Position numbers and translations under genes: made by a program. Below the pieces are notes generated by a model. The model worked only from the letters and a program-made list of their open reading frames with translations. It searched no databases and was not told where the DNA came from. Positions 33,775 to 40,726 of a stretch of DNA of 64,000 nucleotides are shown in pieces. Source of the stretch: Variovorax sp. Root411. GTDB lineage: Bacteria > Pseudomonadota > Gammaproteobacteria > Burkholderiales > Burkholderiaceae_C. Location: contig NZ_LMDW01000017.1 of NCBI RefSeq assembly GCF_001425205.1, positions 104,244 through 168,243 of the forward strand. The letters run 5' to 3'. The stretch's first letter is position 1; every line of letters starts with the position of its first letter.

Positions 33775-34491
33775 CTACGAAGCCGCCGACACCTCGCTCA
33801 ACCATTGCAGGGCCAGCGCAGGCACGACCTCCGTCGCCCTGCCCTGCAGGAAGGTGAAGCCATGCGGCACCTCTTCCATGTCGAGCGCAACCAGCACCTT
33901 CTGCGCGGTGCGGTCCGCGTATCGAACAAGAGATGCAGCCGGATGGACCGTGAGCGACGTGCCCACCACCAGCACGCGCGCTGCGGTGGCCACATGCTCT
34001 TCGGCTTCCTCGAAGTGCTGCACGGCTTCGCCGAACCACACGATGTCGGGCCGCAGTTGCGTGCCGTCTTCGCACAGTTGACCCATTGCGATGGGATCGC
34101 TGTCGATGCGATAGCGCTTCGGGTCGGGCTCGGACGTTCCGCGCGCATACGCGAGTTGCCCGTGCAGATGCAGCACGTTGCGCGAGCCCGCGCGCTCGTG
34201 CAAGGCGTCGACGTTCTGCGTGACGATCACCACCTCGTAGGCTGACTCGAGCGATGCGATGGCAATGTGCGCGGTGTTCGGCTGCGCCTGCCATGCTTTC
34301 TCCCGGCGCTCGTTGTAGAAGGCAAGCACCGCCTCCGGGTGCCGCTGCCAGCCGTCCGGGCTTGCGAGTTCCTGCCACGAGTAGCTGTTCCACAGGCCCT
34401 CGGCATCGCGGAACGTGGGCAGGCCGCTCTCGGCGCTCACGCCGGAGCCCGAGAGCACGACGATCTTGTTCGGCAGGACCCGGGATTTCAT
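33775..34491 (-). CDS. Sir2-family NAD-dependent deacylase-like protein
   Basis: 238-residue sirtuin. NAD-binding motifs are VVLSGSGVSAESGLPTFRD near residue 11 and TQNVDALHERAG near 105. The catalytic histidine is in VLHLHGQLAYA near 120, and VWFGEAVQ and VVGTSLTVHPAAS follow in the expected order. The usual zinc-binding cysteine pairs are not seen in the small domain after HG, as in some CobB-like class III and U-type sirtuins. The ATG at 34491 is 35 nt after the last tRNA of an eight-gene array on the same strand with no terminator between, so it is probably co-transcribed with the array. Deacylase versus NADase role is undetermined. Confidence 0.88.
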   Translation of the reverse strand: MKSRVLPNKIVVLSGSGVSAESGLPTFRDAEGLWNSYSWQELASPDGWQRHPEAVLAFYNERREKAWQAQPNTAHIAIASLESAYEVVIVTQNVDALHERAGSRNVLHLHGQLAYARGTSEPDPKRYRIDSDPIAMGQLCEDGTQLRPDIVWFGEAVQHFEEAEEHVATAARVLVVGTSLTVHPAASLVRYADRTAQKVLVALDMEEVPHGFTFLQGRATEVVPALALQWLSEVSAAS

Positions 34492-34526
34492 GCTTCGGCA
34501 CTCCTTTGGCTTTGTTGTTGAATTAT

Positions 34527-34603
34527 TGGCTCCCCGAACACGGATCGAACGTGTGACCTGCGCATTAACAGTGCGCCGCATCTACCAGCTGAGCTACCGG
34601 GGA
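34527..34603 (-). tRNA. tRNA-Asn (anticodon GUU), last of the array
   Basis: 77 nt with encoded CCA. Acceptor TCCCCGG pairs with TCGGGGA (one G·T), discriminator G. Anticodon loop CTGTTAA gives GUU. The D-arm reads GCTCAGCTGGTAGATGC, one base longer on the 3' side than the usual GAGC, so the D-stem is distorted. T-loop TTCGATC is normal. Confidence 0.88.
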
Positions 34604-34630
34604 AAAATGGATTGAAGAATGTGATGTGAA

Positions 34631-34704
34631 TGGAGGCGCGGACCGGAGTCGAACCGGTCTGGACGGATTTGCAATCCGCTGCACAGCCGCTTTGCTACCG
34701 CGCC
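34631..34704 (-). tRNA. tRNA-Cys (anticodon GCA)
   Basis: 74 nt with encoded CCA. Acceptor GGCGCGG/CCGCGCC is perfectly paired, discriminator T as expected for Cys. Anticodon loop TTGCAAA gives GCA. It is the most conventional member of the array and close to E. coli tRNA-Cys. Confidence 0.93.
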
Positions 34705-34737
34705 GAAAACTGCTGCTGATTTGTGGAGGGAAGAAGA

Positions 34738-34822
34738 TGGTGGATCGTCTTCGAGTCGAACGAAGTATTCCAAAGGAGGCGGGGTTACAGCCCGCTGCAA
34801 TCGCCAGTGCTGCTCACGATCC
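34738..34822 (-). tRNA. tRNA-Tyr (anticodon GUA), atypical D-arm
   Basis: 85 nt, type II. Acceptor GGATCGT/ACGATCC pairs perfectly, discriminator A. Anticodon stem GCGGG/CCCGC with loop CTGTAAC gives GUA. There is a 13-nt variable arm and a normal T-arm (CTTCG/CGAAG, loop TTCGACT). Position 8 is G instead of the near-universal U, and the D-stem can form only three pairs (GCA/TGC) around an 11-nt loop. Confidence 0.8.
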
Positions 34823-34843
34823 AAGAAGAGACGAATTGATGAA

Positions 34844-34919
34844 TGGCGCCCCGCAGGGGAGTCGAACCCCTGGCTTCCTCCTGGACAGGGAGGCACTCTG
34901 GCCACTGAGTTAGCGGAGC
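34844..34919 (-). tRNA. tRNA-Asp (anticodon GUC)
   Basis: 76 nt with encoded CCA. Acceptor GCTCCGC/GCGGGGC (one T·G), D-stem ACTC/GAGT, anticodon stem CCTCC/GGAGG with loop CTGTCCA (GUC), and T-stem AGGGG/CCCCT are all well formed. The discriminator is G, as in Asp. The loop has A38 and the body sequence differs from the usual GGAGCGG-type tRNA-Asp, so charging should be tested. Confidence 0.85.
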
Positions 34920-34933
34920 AAAAAGAAAAGAGT

Positions 34934-35009
34934 TGGCAGGCCCTCAAGGATTCGAACCTTGGATGCCGGGATCAAAACCCGGTGCCTTGGACCACTAGGC
35001 GAAGGGCCA
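34934..35009 (-). tRNA. tRNA-Gln (anticodon UUG)
   Basis: 76 nt with encoded CCA. Anticodon stem CCGGG/CCCGG with loop TTTTGAT gives UUG. D-arm GCC/GGC and T-arm CAAGG/CCTTG are normal, discriminator G. The first acceptor pair is U1·U72, not the usual weak U-A. GlnRS favours a weak first pair, so this may still be charged. Confidence 0.88.
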
Positions 35010-35018
35010 GTAAAGGAA

Positions 35019-35094
35019 TGGCGCGCGCGGAAGGAGTCGAACCTTCAACCGTTGGGTTTGGAGTCCAGTGCTCTGCCAATTGAGCTACACACGC
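35019..35094 (-). tRNA. tRNA-Trp (anticodon CCA), weakened anticodon stem
   Basis: 76 nt with encoded CCA tail. Loop CTCCAAA gives anticodon CCA. D-arm GCTCAATTGGCAGAGC is the standard betaproteobacterial tRNA-Trp arm, discriminator G. The anticodon stem CTGGA/CCCAA has only three Watson–Crick pairs, flanked by A·C and C·A mismatches. Acceptor GCGTGTG/CGCGCGC relies on two G·T pairs. Confidence 0.82.
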
Positions 35095-35120
35095 GTGAAA
35101 TAAAGACGGAAAAAAGAAGA

Positions 35121-35198
35121 TGGTCTGGGTGGCAGGATTTGAACCTGCAGCCTCCTGCTTCCAAGGCAGGCCGTCTACCAGATTGACACTACACCCAG
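35121..35198 (-). tRNA. tRNA-Pro (anticodon UGG), divergent
   Basis: 78 nt with encoded CCA. Acceptor CTGGGTG/CACCCAG is perfect and begins C1–G72 with discriminator A, as in Pro. Anticodon stem CCTGC/GCAGG with loop CTTGGAA gives UGG. The D-arm (GTGTCAATCTGGTAGACG) is longer than normal and offers only GTC/GAC as a clear stem. Confidence 0.83.
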
Positions 35199-35218
35199 AG
35201 AAGAATCAGAAGAAAAAT

Positions 35219-35295
35219 TGGTGCCCCGGGGGAGACTCGAACTCCCAGAATTCCGCTTCTAAGGCGGACACGTTTGCCAGTTTCGTCACCAGGGC
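35219..35295 (-). tRNA. tRNA-Leu (anticodon UAG) with short variable loop
   Basis: 77 nt, first gene of the array. Acceptor GCCCTGG/CCGGGGC, discriminator A, D-arm ACG/CGT around AAACTGGCAAA as in Leu tRNAs. Anticodon stem TCCGC/GCGGA with loop CTTAGAA gives UAG. The T-stem GGGAG/CTCCC leaves a variable region of only five nt (ATTCT), whereas all standard bacterial tRNA-Leu have a long type II arm. Confidence 0.8.
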
Positions 35296-35356
35296 TGAAT
35301 AGGTGATGTGAGGCGACGATCCGTTCCAGTGGCCGGTCTCGCCTCGTTGCTTGCGA

Positions 35357-35370
35357 ATTTTTAAAGAGCA
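35357..35370 (-). promoter_or_regulatory. boxA-like antitermination element upstream of tRNA array
   Basis: Read on the minus strand the bases are TGCTCTTTAAAAAT, matching the boxA sequence of rRNA leaders (Nus-factor antitermination). It lies 61 nt before the first tRNA (Leu). This suggests the array is read by an rRNA-type, antiterminated transcript. I could not define -10 and -35 boxes for it with confidence. Confidence 0.65.
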
Positions 35371-35429
35371 TTCACGGGGCTGGAGCCCGATGTCATGCAG
35401 CACGATCGCTGCCTGAAAGGAATGAGTGA

Positions 35430-35473
35430 GGCAAAAACAAAGAGGCCCGGAACCTTGCGGTGTCCGGGCCTCT
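35430..35473 (-). terminator. Intrinsic terminator after small minus-strand gene
   Basis: Stem AGAGGCCCGGA / TCCGGGCCTCT (11 bp, perfect) with an 11-nt loop. On the minus strand it is followed by TTGTTTTTG. It lies 27 nt after the stop of the small gene at 35501 and separates that gene from the tRNA-array promoter region. Confidence 0.88.
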
Positions 35474-35500
35474 GCTTGAGAGAGCTTGGGAGGTCTGCGC

Positions 35501-35710
35501 CTACGCGCTTCCTCCACCCGGTTGCACCTGATCCTTGCAATCGTTCGACCACAGATTGGCCTGCGGCTCTTGCATGGGGTACGGGTATTGATTGAGTTGC
35601 TGCAACGACAGCAGCAGACCAAAGCCAAGGCCGTCATGCGATGCGACACGCACGAACACATCGCCCGATGCGGGGCAGGTGCTGTAGATGCGGATCTGTG
35701 CGGCTTTCAC
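35501..35710 (-). CDS. Small protein of unknown function (69 aa)
   Basis: Unrecognised small protein translated from a GTG at 35710, which has AGGAC 6 nt upstream. It begins KAAQIRIYSTCPASGDVFVR after the start and contains FGLLLSLQQLNQYPYPMQ before a polar C-terminus (QVQPGGGSA). There is no signal peptide or membrane helix. A strong terminator after the stop supports it as a real transcription unit. It sits between the tRNA array and the large oxidoreductase gene, both on the same strand. An in-frame extension to 35809 is possible but lacks a ribosome-binding site. Confidence 0.6.
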   Translation of the reverse strand: MKAAQIRIYSTCPASGDVFVRVASHDGLGFGLLLSLQQLNQYPYPMQEPQANLWSNDCKDQVQPGGGSA

Positions 35711-35842
35711 GATGTGTCCTGTTGGCGTTGAGTGGATTGGACTGTAAATAGTTTTTACACAATCGTCAACAACTTTGATCGACTTTTTTTGAAGTCCCGC
35801 GGTGGCCACACAGCCCGCGCGACAAGCTCATCAAGGCGGCCG

Positions 35843-38800
35843 CTATCGCGCACCAGCCACGATCGCAATCCCCCGAATCTGCCCCGCCCCCGGCGCACGC
35901 TCCGGCTTCGCATAGTGCGTCGGTGCAAACCGGTGCAGCAGCTCCGCCTCCTGCACCTTCGCGGCTTCGAGGTTCGCGAGCTTGACGTGGCCGAAGCCGC
36001 GAATCGACAGCGGCAGTGCCGCGATGCGCGCGGCCGTTGCCTGGTTGCCAGCCGAGAGTTCGCCGGCCATCGCATCGAACAGCCCGTCGAAATGCGCGAT
36101 CAGCTCACGCTCCGTGCGCCGCTCGCCGGTGCGCCCGAACGGATCGAACGCCGTGCCCCGCAACCGCTTGCCATGCGCCAGCCAGCGCATGGCGGGCAGC
36201 ATCCAGCCGCCGATGCGGATCTTGGTGGGCGCATGCCCGTTCGCGGCGCGCGAGACCAGCGGGGGCGCCATGTGGAATTCGAGCTTCAGCTCGCCTTCGA
36301 ACTGCTCCGACAGCTTCTTCACGAACTCGCCGTCCGTGTAGAGCCGCGCCACCTCGTACTCGTCCTTGTAGCTCATGAGCTTGAGCAGGCTGCGCGCCGC
36401 GTTGCGCGTGAAGGGCAGGCTCGCATCGCCGCCCGCCAGTGCAGCTTCGCGCGCACGCAGGCTGCGGATGCGCGCTTCGAAGCGGTCTGCCCACGCGGCG
36501 TTCTGGTAGCCCGTCAGGTGGCGGCGTGCATCGGCGATCAGCACGTCGAGCGGGCGTTCGTCGACCTGTGACGCGTGTGCGTCCGTGGGCGCTGCGCGCA
36601 ACTGGTCGAGCGCCGCAGGGTCGCCCGCCGCGAGCCGCCCCAGCGAGAACGCCGATTGATTGGCCGCCACGGCCACGCCGTTCAGTTCGATCGCATGCAT
36701 CAGCGCCTCGAGGCTCAGCGGCACCAAGCCGCGCTGCCATGCATAGCCCGCCGCCACGATGTTCGCCGCCAGCGTGTCGCCGAGGAATTCTTCCGCGAGG
36801 CTTTGCGCGTCGAAGGTCTCGACCTGCTCTTCGCCGGCAACGAAGCGCATCTTCTCCAGCAGCAGGTCCACGTGCAGATCGGCATCGGGGTTGCGCAGTG
36901 ACTCGGCCACCGGAATCTCGTGGATGTTCGCGAGCACGCGCGTGCGTCCGTGCCGCACGGTCTGCAGCGCATCGGCCGACGCGCCCACGACCACATCGCA
37001 GGCGAGGATCGCGTCGGCCTGCTGTGTGTCGATGCGCACCTGGTGCAGCCGCTCGCGCGAATCGGCCAGCCGCACGAAGCTCAGCACCGAGCCGCCTTTC
37101 TGCGCGAAGCCCATGAAGTCGAGCACGCTCGCGGCCTTGCCTTCGAGGTGCGCGGCCATCGCGATCACCGAGCCGACGGTCACCACGCCGGTGCCGCCCA
37201 CGCCGGTCACGAGCAGGTCGTACGGCGCGGTCCACACGTGCGCATCAGGGTGCGGCAGCGCGGCCACGCGGTGCAGGAAGGCATCGCGCCCTGCGGCCAG
37301 CGCGCCGCTCTTGCGGCGCAGCTTGCCGCCGGTCACGCCCACGAAGCTGGGGCAGAAGCCTTTGGCGCAGGAGTAGTCCTTGTTGCAGCTGGTCTGGTCG
37401 ATCTTGCGCTTGCGGCCCATCGGCGTTTCGTGCGGCAGCACTGCCACGCAGTTGCTCTGCACGGCGCAGTCGCCGCAGCCTTCGCACACGGCTTCGTTGA
37501 TGAACAGGCGCTTGGGCGGATCGGCCAGTTCGCCTTTCTTGCGGCGGCGGCGCTTCTCGGCCGCACAGGTCTGTTCGTAGATGAGCACGGTCACGCCAGC
37601 CATTTCGCGCAGGCGGCGCTGCACGTCGTCGAGCGCGGCGCGGTCGTGGAACTCGGTGCCTTTCGGAAAGCGGTCCTTGATGTCGTCGTACTTGCCGATT
37701 TCATCGCTGACGACGACGACCTTGCTCACGCCTTCGGACTCGACCTGGCGCGCAATGGCGTCCACGCTGATCGCGCCGTCGACAGGCTGGCCACCGGTCA
37801 TCGCCACCGCGTCGTTGAACAGGATCTTGTAGGTGAGCGTCGCCTTGGCCGCCACGGCCTGCCGGATCGCGAGGTAGCCCGAGTGGTAGTACGTGCCGTC
37901 GCCCAAGTTCTGGAACACATGCGGCGTCTTCGTGAACATCGCGTGCGAGATCCAGTCGACGCCCTCCCCGCCCATCTGGATCAGCCCCGCCGTGCTGCGG
38001 TCCATCCAGTTGGCCATGAAGTGGCAGCCGATGCCGGCGCGCGCGGTCGAGCCCTCGGGCACCTTGGTGCTGGTGTTGTGCGGGCAGCCGGCGCAGAAGT
38101 ACGGCACGCGCTTGACGGCATCGCTCGCGTTGCCGAGCAGCTCGGGCGGCGTGAAGTCGCGCACATGTTGCAGGTGGTCGCCCAGGTCGTGGTTGTCGGG
38201 GAAGTGCACGGCCAGCCAGTGCGCGACCAGCTCGATGAGCCGCGAGGGGCGCAGCTCGCCGAGCGCCGACACCAGCGGCTGGCCCTCGCGGTCGTGCTTG
38301 CCCACGAGCACGGGCCGCGCATCGGCCGGTGCGTTGTAGAAGATGTCGCGCAGCTGCGTCTCGACGACCGCGCCCTTCTCCTCGACGATGAGGATTTCTT
38401 CGAGTCCCTGCGCAAAGGCCTTGATACGCGTCTGCTCGACGGGAAAGCTCAGGCCGATCTTGTAGAGCCGCACACCGGCGCGGGCCAGTTGCTCCGGCGA
38501 AAGTTCGAGCCGGCGCAGCACCTCCATCAGGTCGTGGTGCGCCTTGCCGCAGGTGGCGATGCCCACCTTCGCGTGCTCGCTCACGATGACGTGGCGGTCG
38601 ATGCTGTTGCGCTTGGTGAAGGCGGCCACGGCCGCGAGCTTGTCTTCGAGCCGCGATTCGATGCGCAGCGAAGGCAGGTCGGGCCAGCGGTAGTGCAGGC
38701 CGTCCGCCGGCGCGCGATGGCCGGTGGCGGCGCGCACGGTGTCGGCGTCTTCCCAGGCCTCGACGCGCGCGTTGACCACGTCCAGGTCCACGGTGCCCGC

Positions 38801-39451
38801 GCTTTCGACCACCTCCGACAACGCAGCCATGCCGACCCAGGCGCCCGAGTAGCGCGACAGCTCGTAGCCGTACAGCCCGAACTCCAGGTACTCGGCAATG
38901 CACGAGGGCTGCATCACCGGCATGCGCCAGGCCATGAAGGCGTGGTCGCTCTGGTGCGGCATCGACGACGACACGCAGCCGTGGTCGTCGCCCGCCACCA
39001 CCAGCACGCCGCCGTGCGGCGACGAGCCATACGCATTGCCGTGCTTGAGCGCGTCGCCCGCGCGGTCGACGCCCGGCCCCTTGCCGTACCACATCGCGAA
39101 CACGCCTTCGACGGTGCGCTCGGGGTCGGACTCGACACGCTGCGTGCCCAGCACCTGCGTGGCCGCCAGTTCTTCATTGACGGCCGGCACGAAGCGGATG
39201 CCCGTTTCCTTGAACCGTTCGCCGGCCTTCCAGATTGCCAGGTCGACCATGCCCAGCGGCGAGCCGCGGTAGCCGCTGACGAAGCCCTGCGTGTGCAGGC
39301 CGCGCTGCGCATCGCGCCGGCCCTGCATCACCAGCACGCGGATCAGTGCCTGCGTGCCGGTGAGGAAGACCGAGCCCGACGGGGCCCAGAGGTTGTCGGA
39401 GAGCTGGTAGCCGGGCCGCTTGAGCGCGGTCGCGTTGTGTGGGGCGTTCAT
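35843..39451 (-). CDS. Indolepyruvate ferredoxin oxidoreductase, fused subunits
   Basis: 1202-residue fused enzyme of the 2-oxoacid:ferredoxin oxidoreductase superfamily; aerobic betaproteobacterial members oxidatively decarboxylate aryl or branched-chain 2-oxoacids to acyl-CoA. The N-terminal alpha-like part contains the pyrimidine-binding and TPP regions, including YFCAGCPHNTSTKVPEG near residue 455 and GIGCHFMANWMDRS. A cluster of cysteines (ACEGCGDCAVQSNC-type and CNKDYSCAKGFCPSF, about 650–690) should bind Fe-S clusters. The gamma-like domain starts near residue 750 (TGVGGTGVVTVGSVIAMA). The ATG at 39451 (MNAPHNATAL) is preferred over an upstream ATG. A divergent Lrp/AsnC regulator is its likely controller. 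Confidence 0.9.
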   Translation of the reverse strand: MNAPHNATALKRPGYQLSDNLWAPSGSVFLTGTQALIRVLVMQGRRDAQRGLHTQGFVSGYRGSPLGMVDLAIWKAGERFKETGIRFVPAVNEELAATQVLGTQRVESDPERTVEGVFAMWYGKGPGVDRAGDALKHGNAYGSSPHGGVLVVAGDDHGCVSSSMPHQSDHAFMAWRMPVMQPSCIAEYLEFGLYGYELSRYSGAWVGMAALSEVVESAGTVDLDVVNARVEAWEDADTVRAATGHRAPADGLHYRWPDLPSLRIESRLEDKLAAVAAFTKRNSIDRHVIVSEHAKVGIATCGKAHHDLMEVLRRLELSPEQLARAGVRLYKIGLSFPVEQTRIKAFAQGLEEILIVEEKGAVVETQLRDIFYNAPADARPVLVGKHDREGQPLVSALGELRPSRLIELVAHWLAVHFPDNHDLGDHLQHVRDFTPPELLGNASDAVKRVPYFCAGCPHNTSTKVPEGSTARAGIGCHFMANWMDRSTAGLIQMGGEGVDWISHAMFTKTPHVFQNLGDGTYYHSGYLAIRQAVAAKATLTYKILFNDAVAMTGGQPVDGAISVDAIARQVESEGVSKVVVVSDEIGKYDDIKDRFPKGTEFHDRAALDDVQRRLREMAGVTVLIYEQTCAAEKRRRRKKGELADPPKRLFINEAVCEGCGDCAVQSNCVAVLPHETPMGRKRKIDQTSCNKDYSCAKGFCPSFVGVTGGKLRRKSGALAAGRDAFLHRVAALPHPDAHVWTAPYDLLVTGVGGTGVVTVGSVIAMAAHLEGKAASVLDFMGFAQKGGSVLSFVRLADSRERLHQVRIDTQQADAILACDVVVGASADALQTVRHGRTRVLANIHEIPVAESLRNPDADLHVDLLLEKMRFVAGEEQVETFDAQSLAEEFLGDTLAANIVAAGYAWQRGLVPLSLEALMHAIELNGVAVAANQSAFSLGRLAAGDPAALDQLRAAPTDAHASQVDERPLDVLIADARRHLTGYQNAAWADRFEARIRSLRAREAALAGGDASLPFTRNAARSLLKLMSYKDEYEVARLYTDGEFVKKLSEQFEGELKLEFHMAPPLVSRAANGHAPTKIRIGGWMLPAMRWLAHGKRLRGTAFDPFGRTGERRTERELIAHFDGLFDAMAGELSAGNQATAARIAALPLSIRGFGHVKLANLEAAKVQEAELLHRFAPTHYAKPERAPGAGQIRGIAIVAGAR

Positions 39452-39517
39452 GCCCGGAATTGTTCTGCGATGCACCGCGGAAGTGCTTCTTCAATACACT
39501 GGCGCCAACCCTTGTTT

Positions 39518-39531
39518 GAAGAATAATCTTC
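39518..39531. promoter_or_regulatory. Inverted repeat in divergent IOR/Lrp promoter region
   Basis: GAAGA-ATAA-TCTTC, a perfect 5-bp inverted repeat with an AT-rich centre, in the 92-nt region between the oxidoreductase and Lrp start codons. Its form fits a site for the adjacent Lrp/AsnC regulator. This is inferred from position and symmetry only. Confidence 0.5.
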
Positions 39532-39543
39532 TCGGAGCGCGCC

Positions 39544-40065
39544 ATGAACGTCGATTCTCTTTCTCTTGACGAGCATTGCCTCAAGATTCTTTCTGCACTG
39601 CAGCATGACGGCCGCCAGACGGTGCAGCAGATTTCCGAGACCGTGGGCCTGTCGCCCACGCCCTGCTGGAAGCGCATCAAGGACATGGAGGCGGCCGGCG
39701 TCATCCGCGGCTACACGGCGCTGGTCGATCCTGAACTGGTGGGCCTGCACGTGTCGGCCGTGGCCGAGGTGAACCTCGATCGCCACAGCGAGGCGATGGT
39801 GCAGCGCTTCGAGGAGGCCGTGGCCGCGAGCCCGCAGATCATCCGCTGCGTGTCGGCCACGGGGCCCGCGGACTACATCCTGAACGTGACCGTGCCGGAC
39901 ATGAAGCACTACGAGCGCTTCCTGCACGAGGTGCTGTTCAGCCTGCCCGGCGTGACGCACGTGCGCTCGAGCATCGTGCTGCGCGAGATCAAGTCGGAAA
40001 CGGCGCTGCCGCTCGACCACCTGCTGCCTGGCAAGGCACGCGCCGCTGGGTCGCGGCGAAGCTAG
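39544..40065 (+). CDS. Lrp/AsnC family transcriptional regulator
   Basis: 173-residue regulator with an N-terminal winged HTH (DEHCLKILSALQHDGRQTVQ, then ISETVGLSPTPCWKRIKDME) and a C-terminal RAM/AsnC ligand-sensing domain (SATGPADYILNVTVPDM, then FLHEVLFSLPGV). The protein is about 15 residues longer at the C-terminus than most family members. It is divergent from the fused oxidoreductase, the usual arrangement for an Lrp-type activator of amino-acid-derived 2-oxoacid catabolism, so an aromatic or branched amino acid or its keto acid is the probable effector (inference). Confidence 0.92.
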   Translation: MNVDSLSLDEHCLKILSALQHDGRQTVQQISETVGLSPTPCWKRIKDMEAAGVIRGYTALVDPELVGLHVSAVAEVNLDRHSEAMVQRFEEAVAASPQIIRCVSATGPADYILNVTVPDMKHYERFLHEVLFSLPGVTHVRSSIVLREIKSETALPLDHLLPGKARAAGSRRS

Positions 40066-40092
40066 GGCCGCAGGCCGCGCAGCAGGCACTTT

Positions 40093-40581
40093 TCAGCGCA
40101 TGTCGGGCCCGCCCATGCCGAGCGAGCGCAGCACGGCCGCCGTGCGCGTCTCGACGCCCAGCTTCACGTAGACGTGCTCCAGGTGCTTGTGCACGGTACG
40201 CGGGCTGATCGCCAGCAGGGCGGCGATCTCGGCATCGGTCTTGCCGCGCGAGAGCCAGTGCATGACATCGCCTTCGCGGGGCGTGAGGCCGGGGGGCAGT
40301 GAACTCGCGGCCGGCGCATCGGGCAACGGCGCATCGGCACGGCAGGCCAGCCGGTAAAGCAAGGCCACCGCCACCGCATGCTCCAACCCCGCGCGCCGGT
40401 AGTAGTCGGCCTGCAGTTCGGCTTGGCGAAGTTCGCGCCGACCCGGTGCCTTGGCGAAGTGCAGGGTCGTGCGCAAGCCATTGCTGCCGACGTCGCGATG
40501 CCGCACGGGCGAATGCCCGGACTCCAGTTGCTCCAGCAGGCGAAGTGCGCTTGCGCAGTCGTTGCGCGTCAGGTGCGTCAT
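40093..40581 (-). CDS. LuxR-family HTH regulator
   Basis: 162-residue protein with a C-terminal LuxR/FixJ-type HTH (LTPREGDVMHWLSRGKTDAE, IAALLAISPRTVHKHLEHVY, about residues 98–145). The N-terminal 95 residues show no receiver-domain aspartate or autoinducer-binding pattern, so the input signal is unknown. It contains several arginines and helical segments only. It is convergent with the Lrp gene and divergent from the methyltransferase gene at 40727, which it may regulate (inference from the shared 145-nt region). Confidence 0.85.
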   Translation of the reverse strand: MTHLTRNDCASALRLLEQLESGHSPVRHRDVGSNGLRTTLHFAKAPGRRELRQAELQADYYRRAGLEHAVAVALLYRLACRADAPLPDAPAASSLPPGLTPREGDVMHWLSRGKTDAEIAALLAISPRTVHKHLEHVYVKLGVETRTAAVLRSLGMGGPDMR

Positions 40582-40726
40582 GGCATGCCCCTTTCACGGC
40601 ACATACGCATTGCTGCGTATGGCGCCTGCATGCATCGAGACGCAGGATGCTCGCAGGCCCTTTGCCGCCGGTCCAGTATAGGCAGGCAAGCGCCGCGTAT
40701 GCCGCCGGCCGGCGAAGGGGATACAC

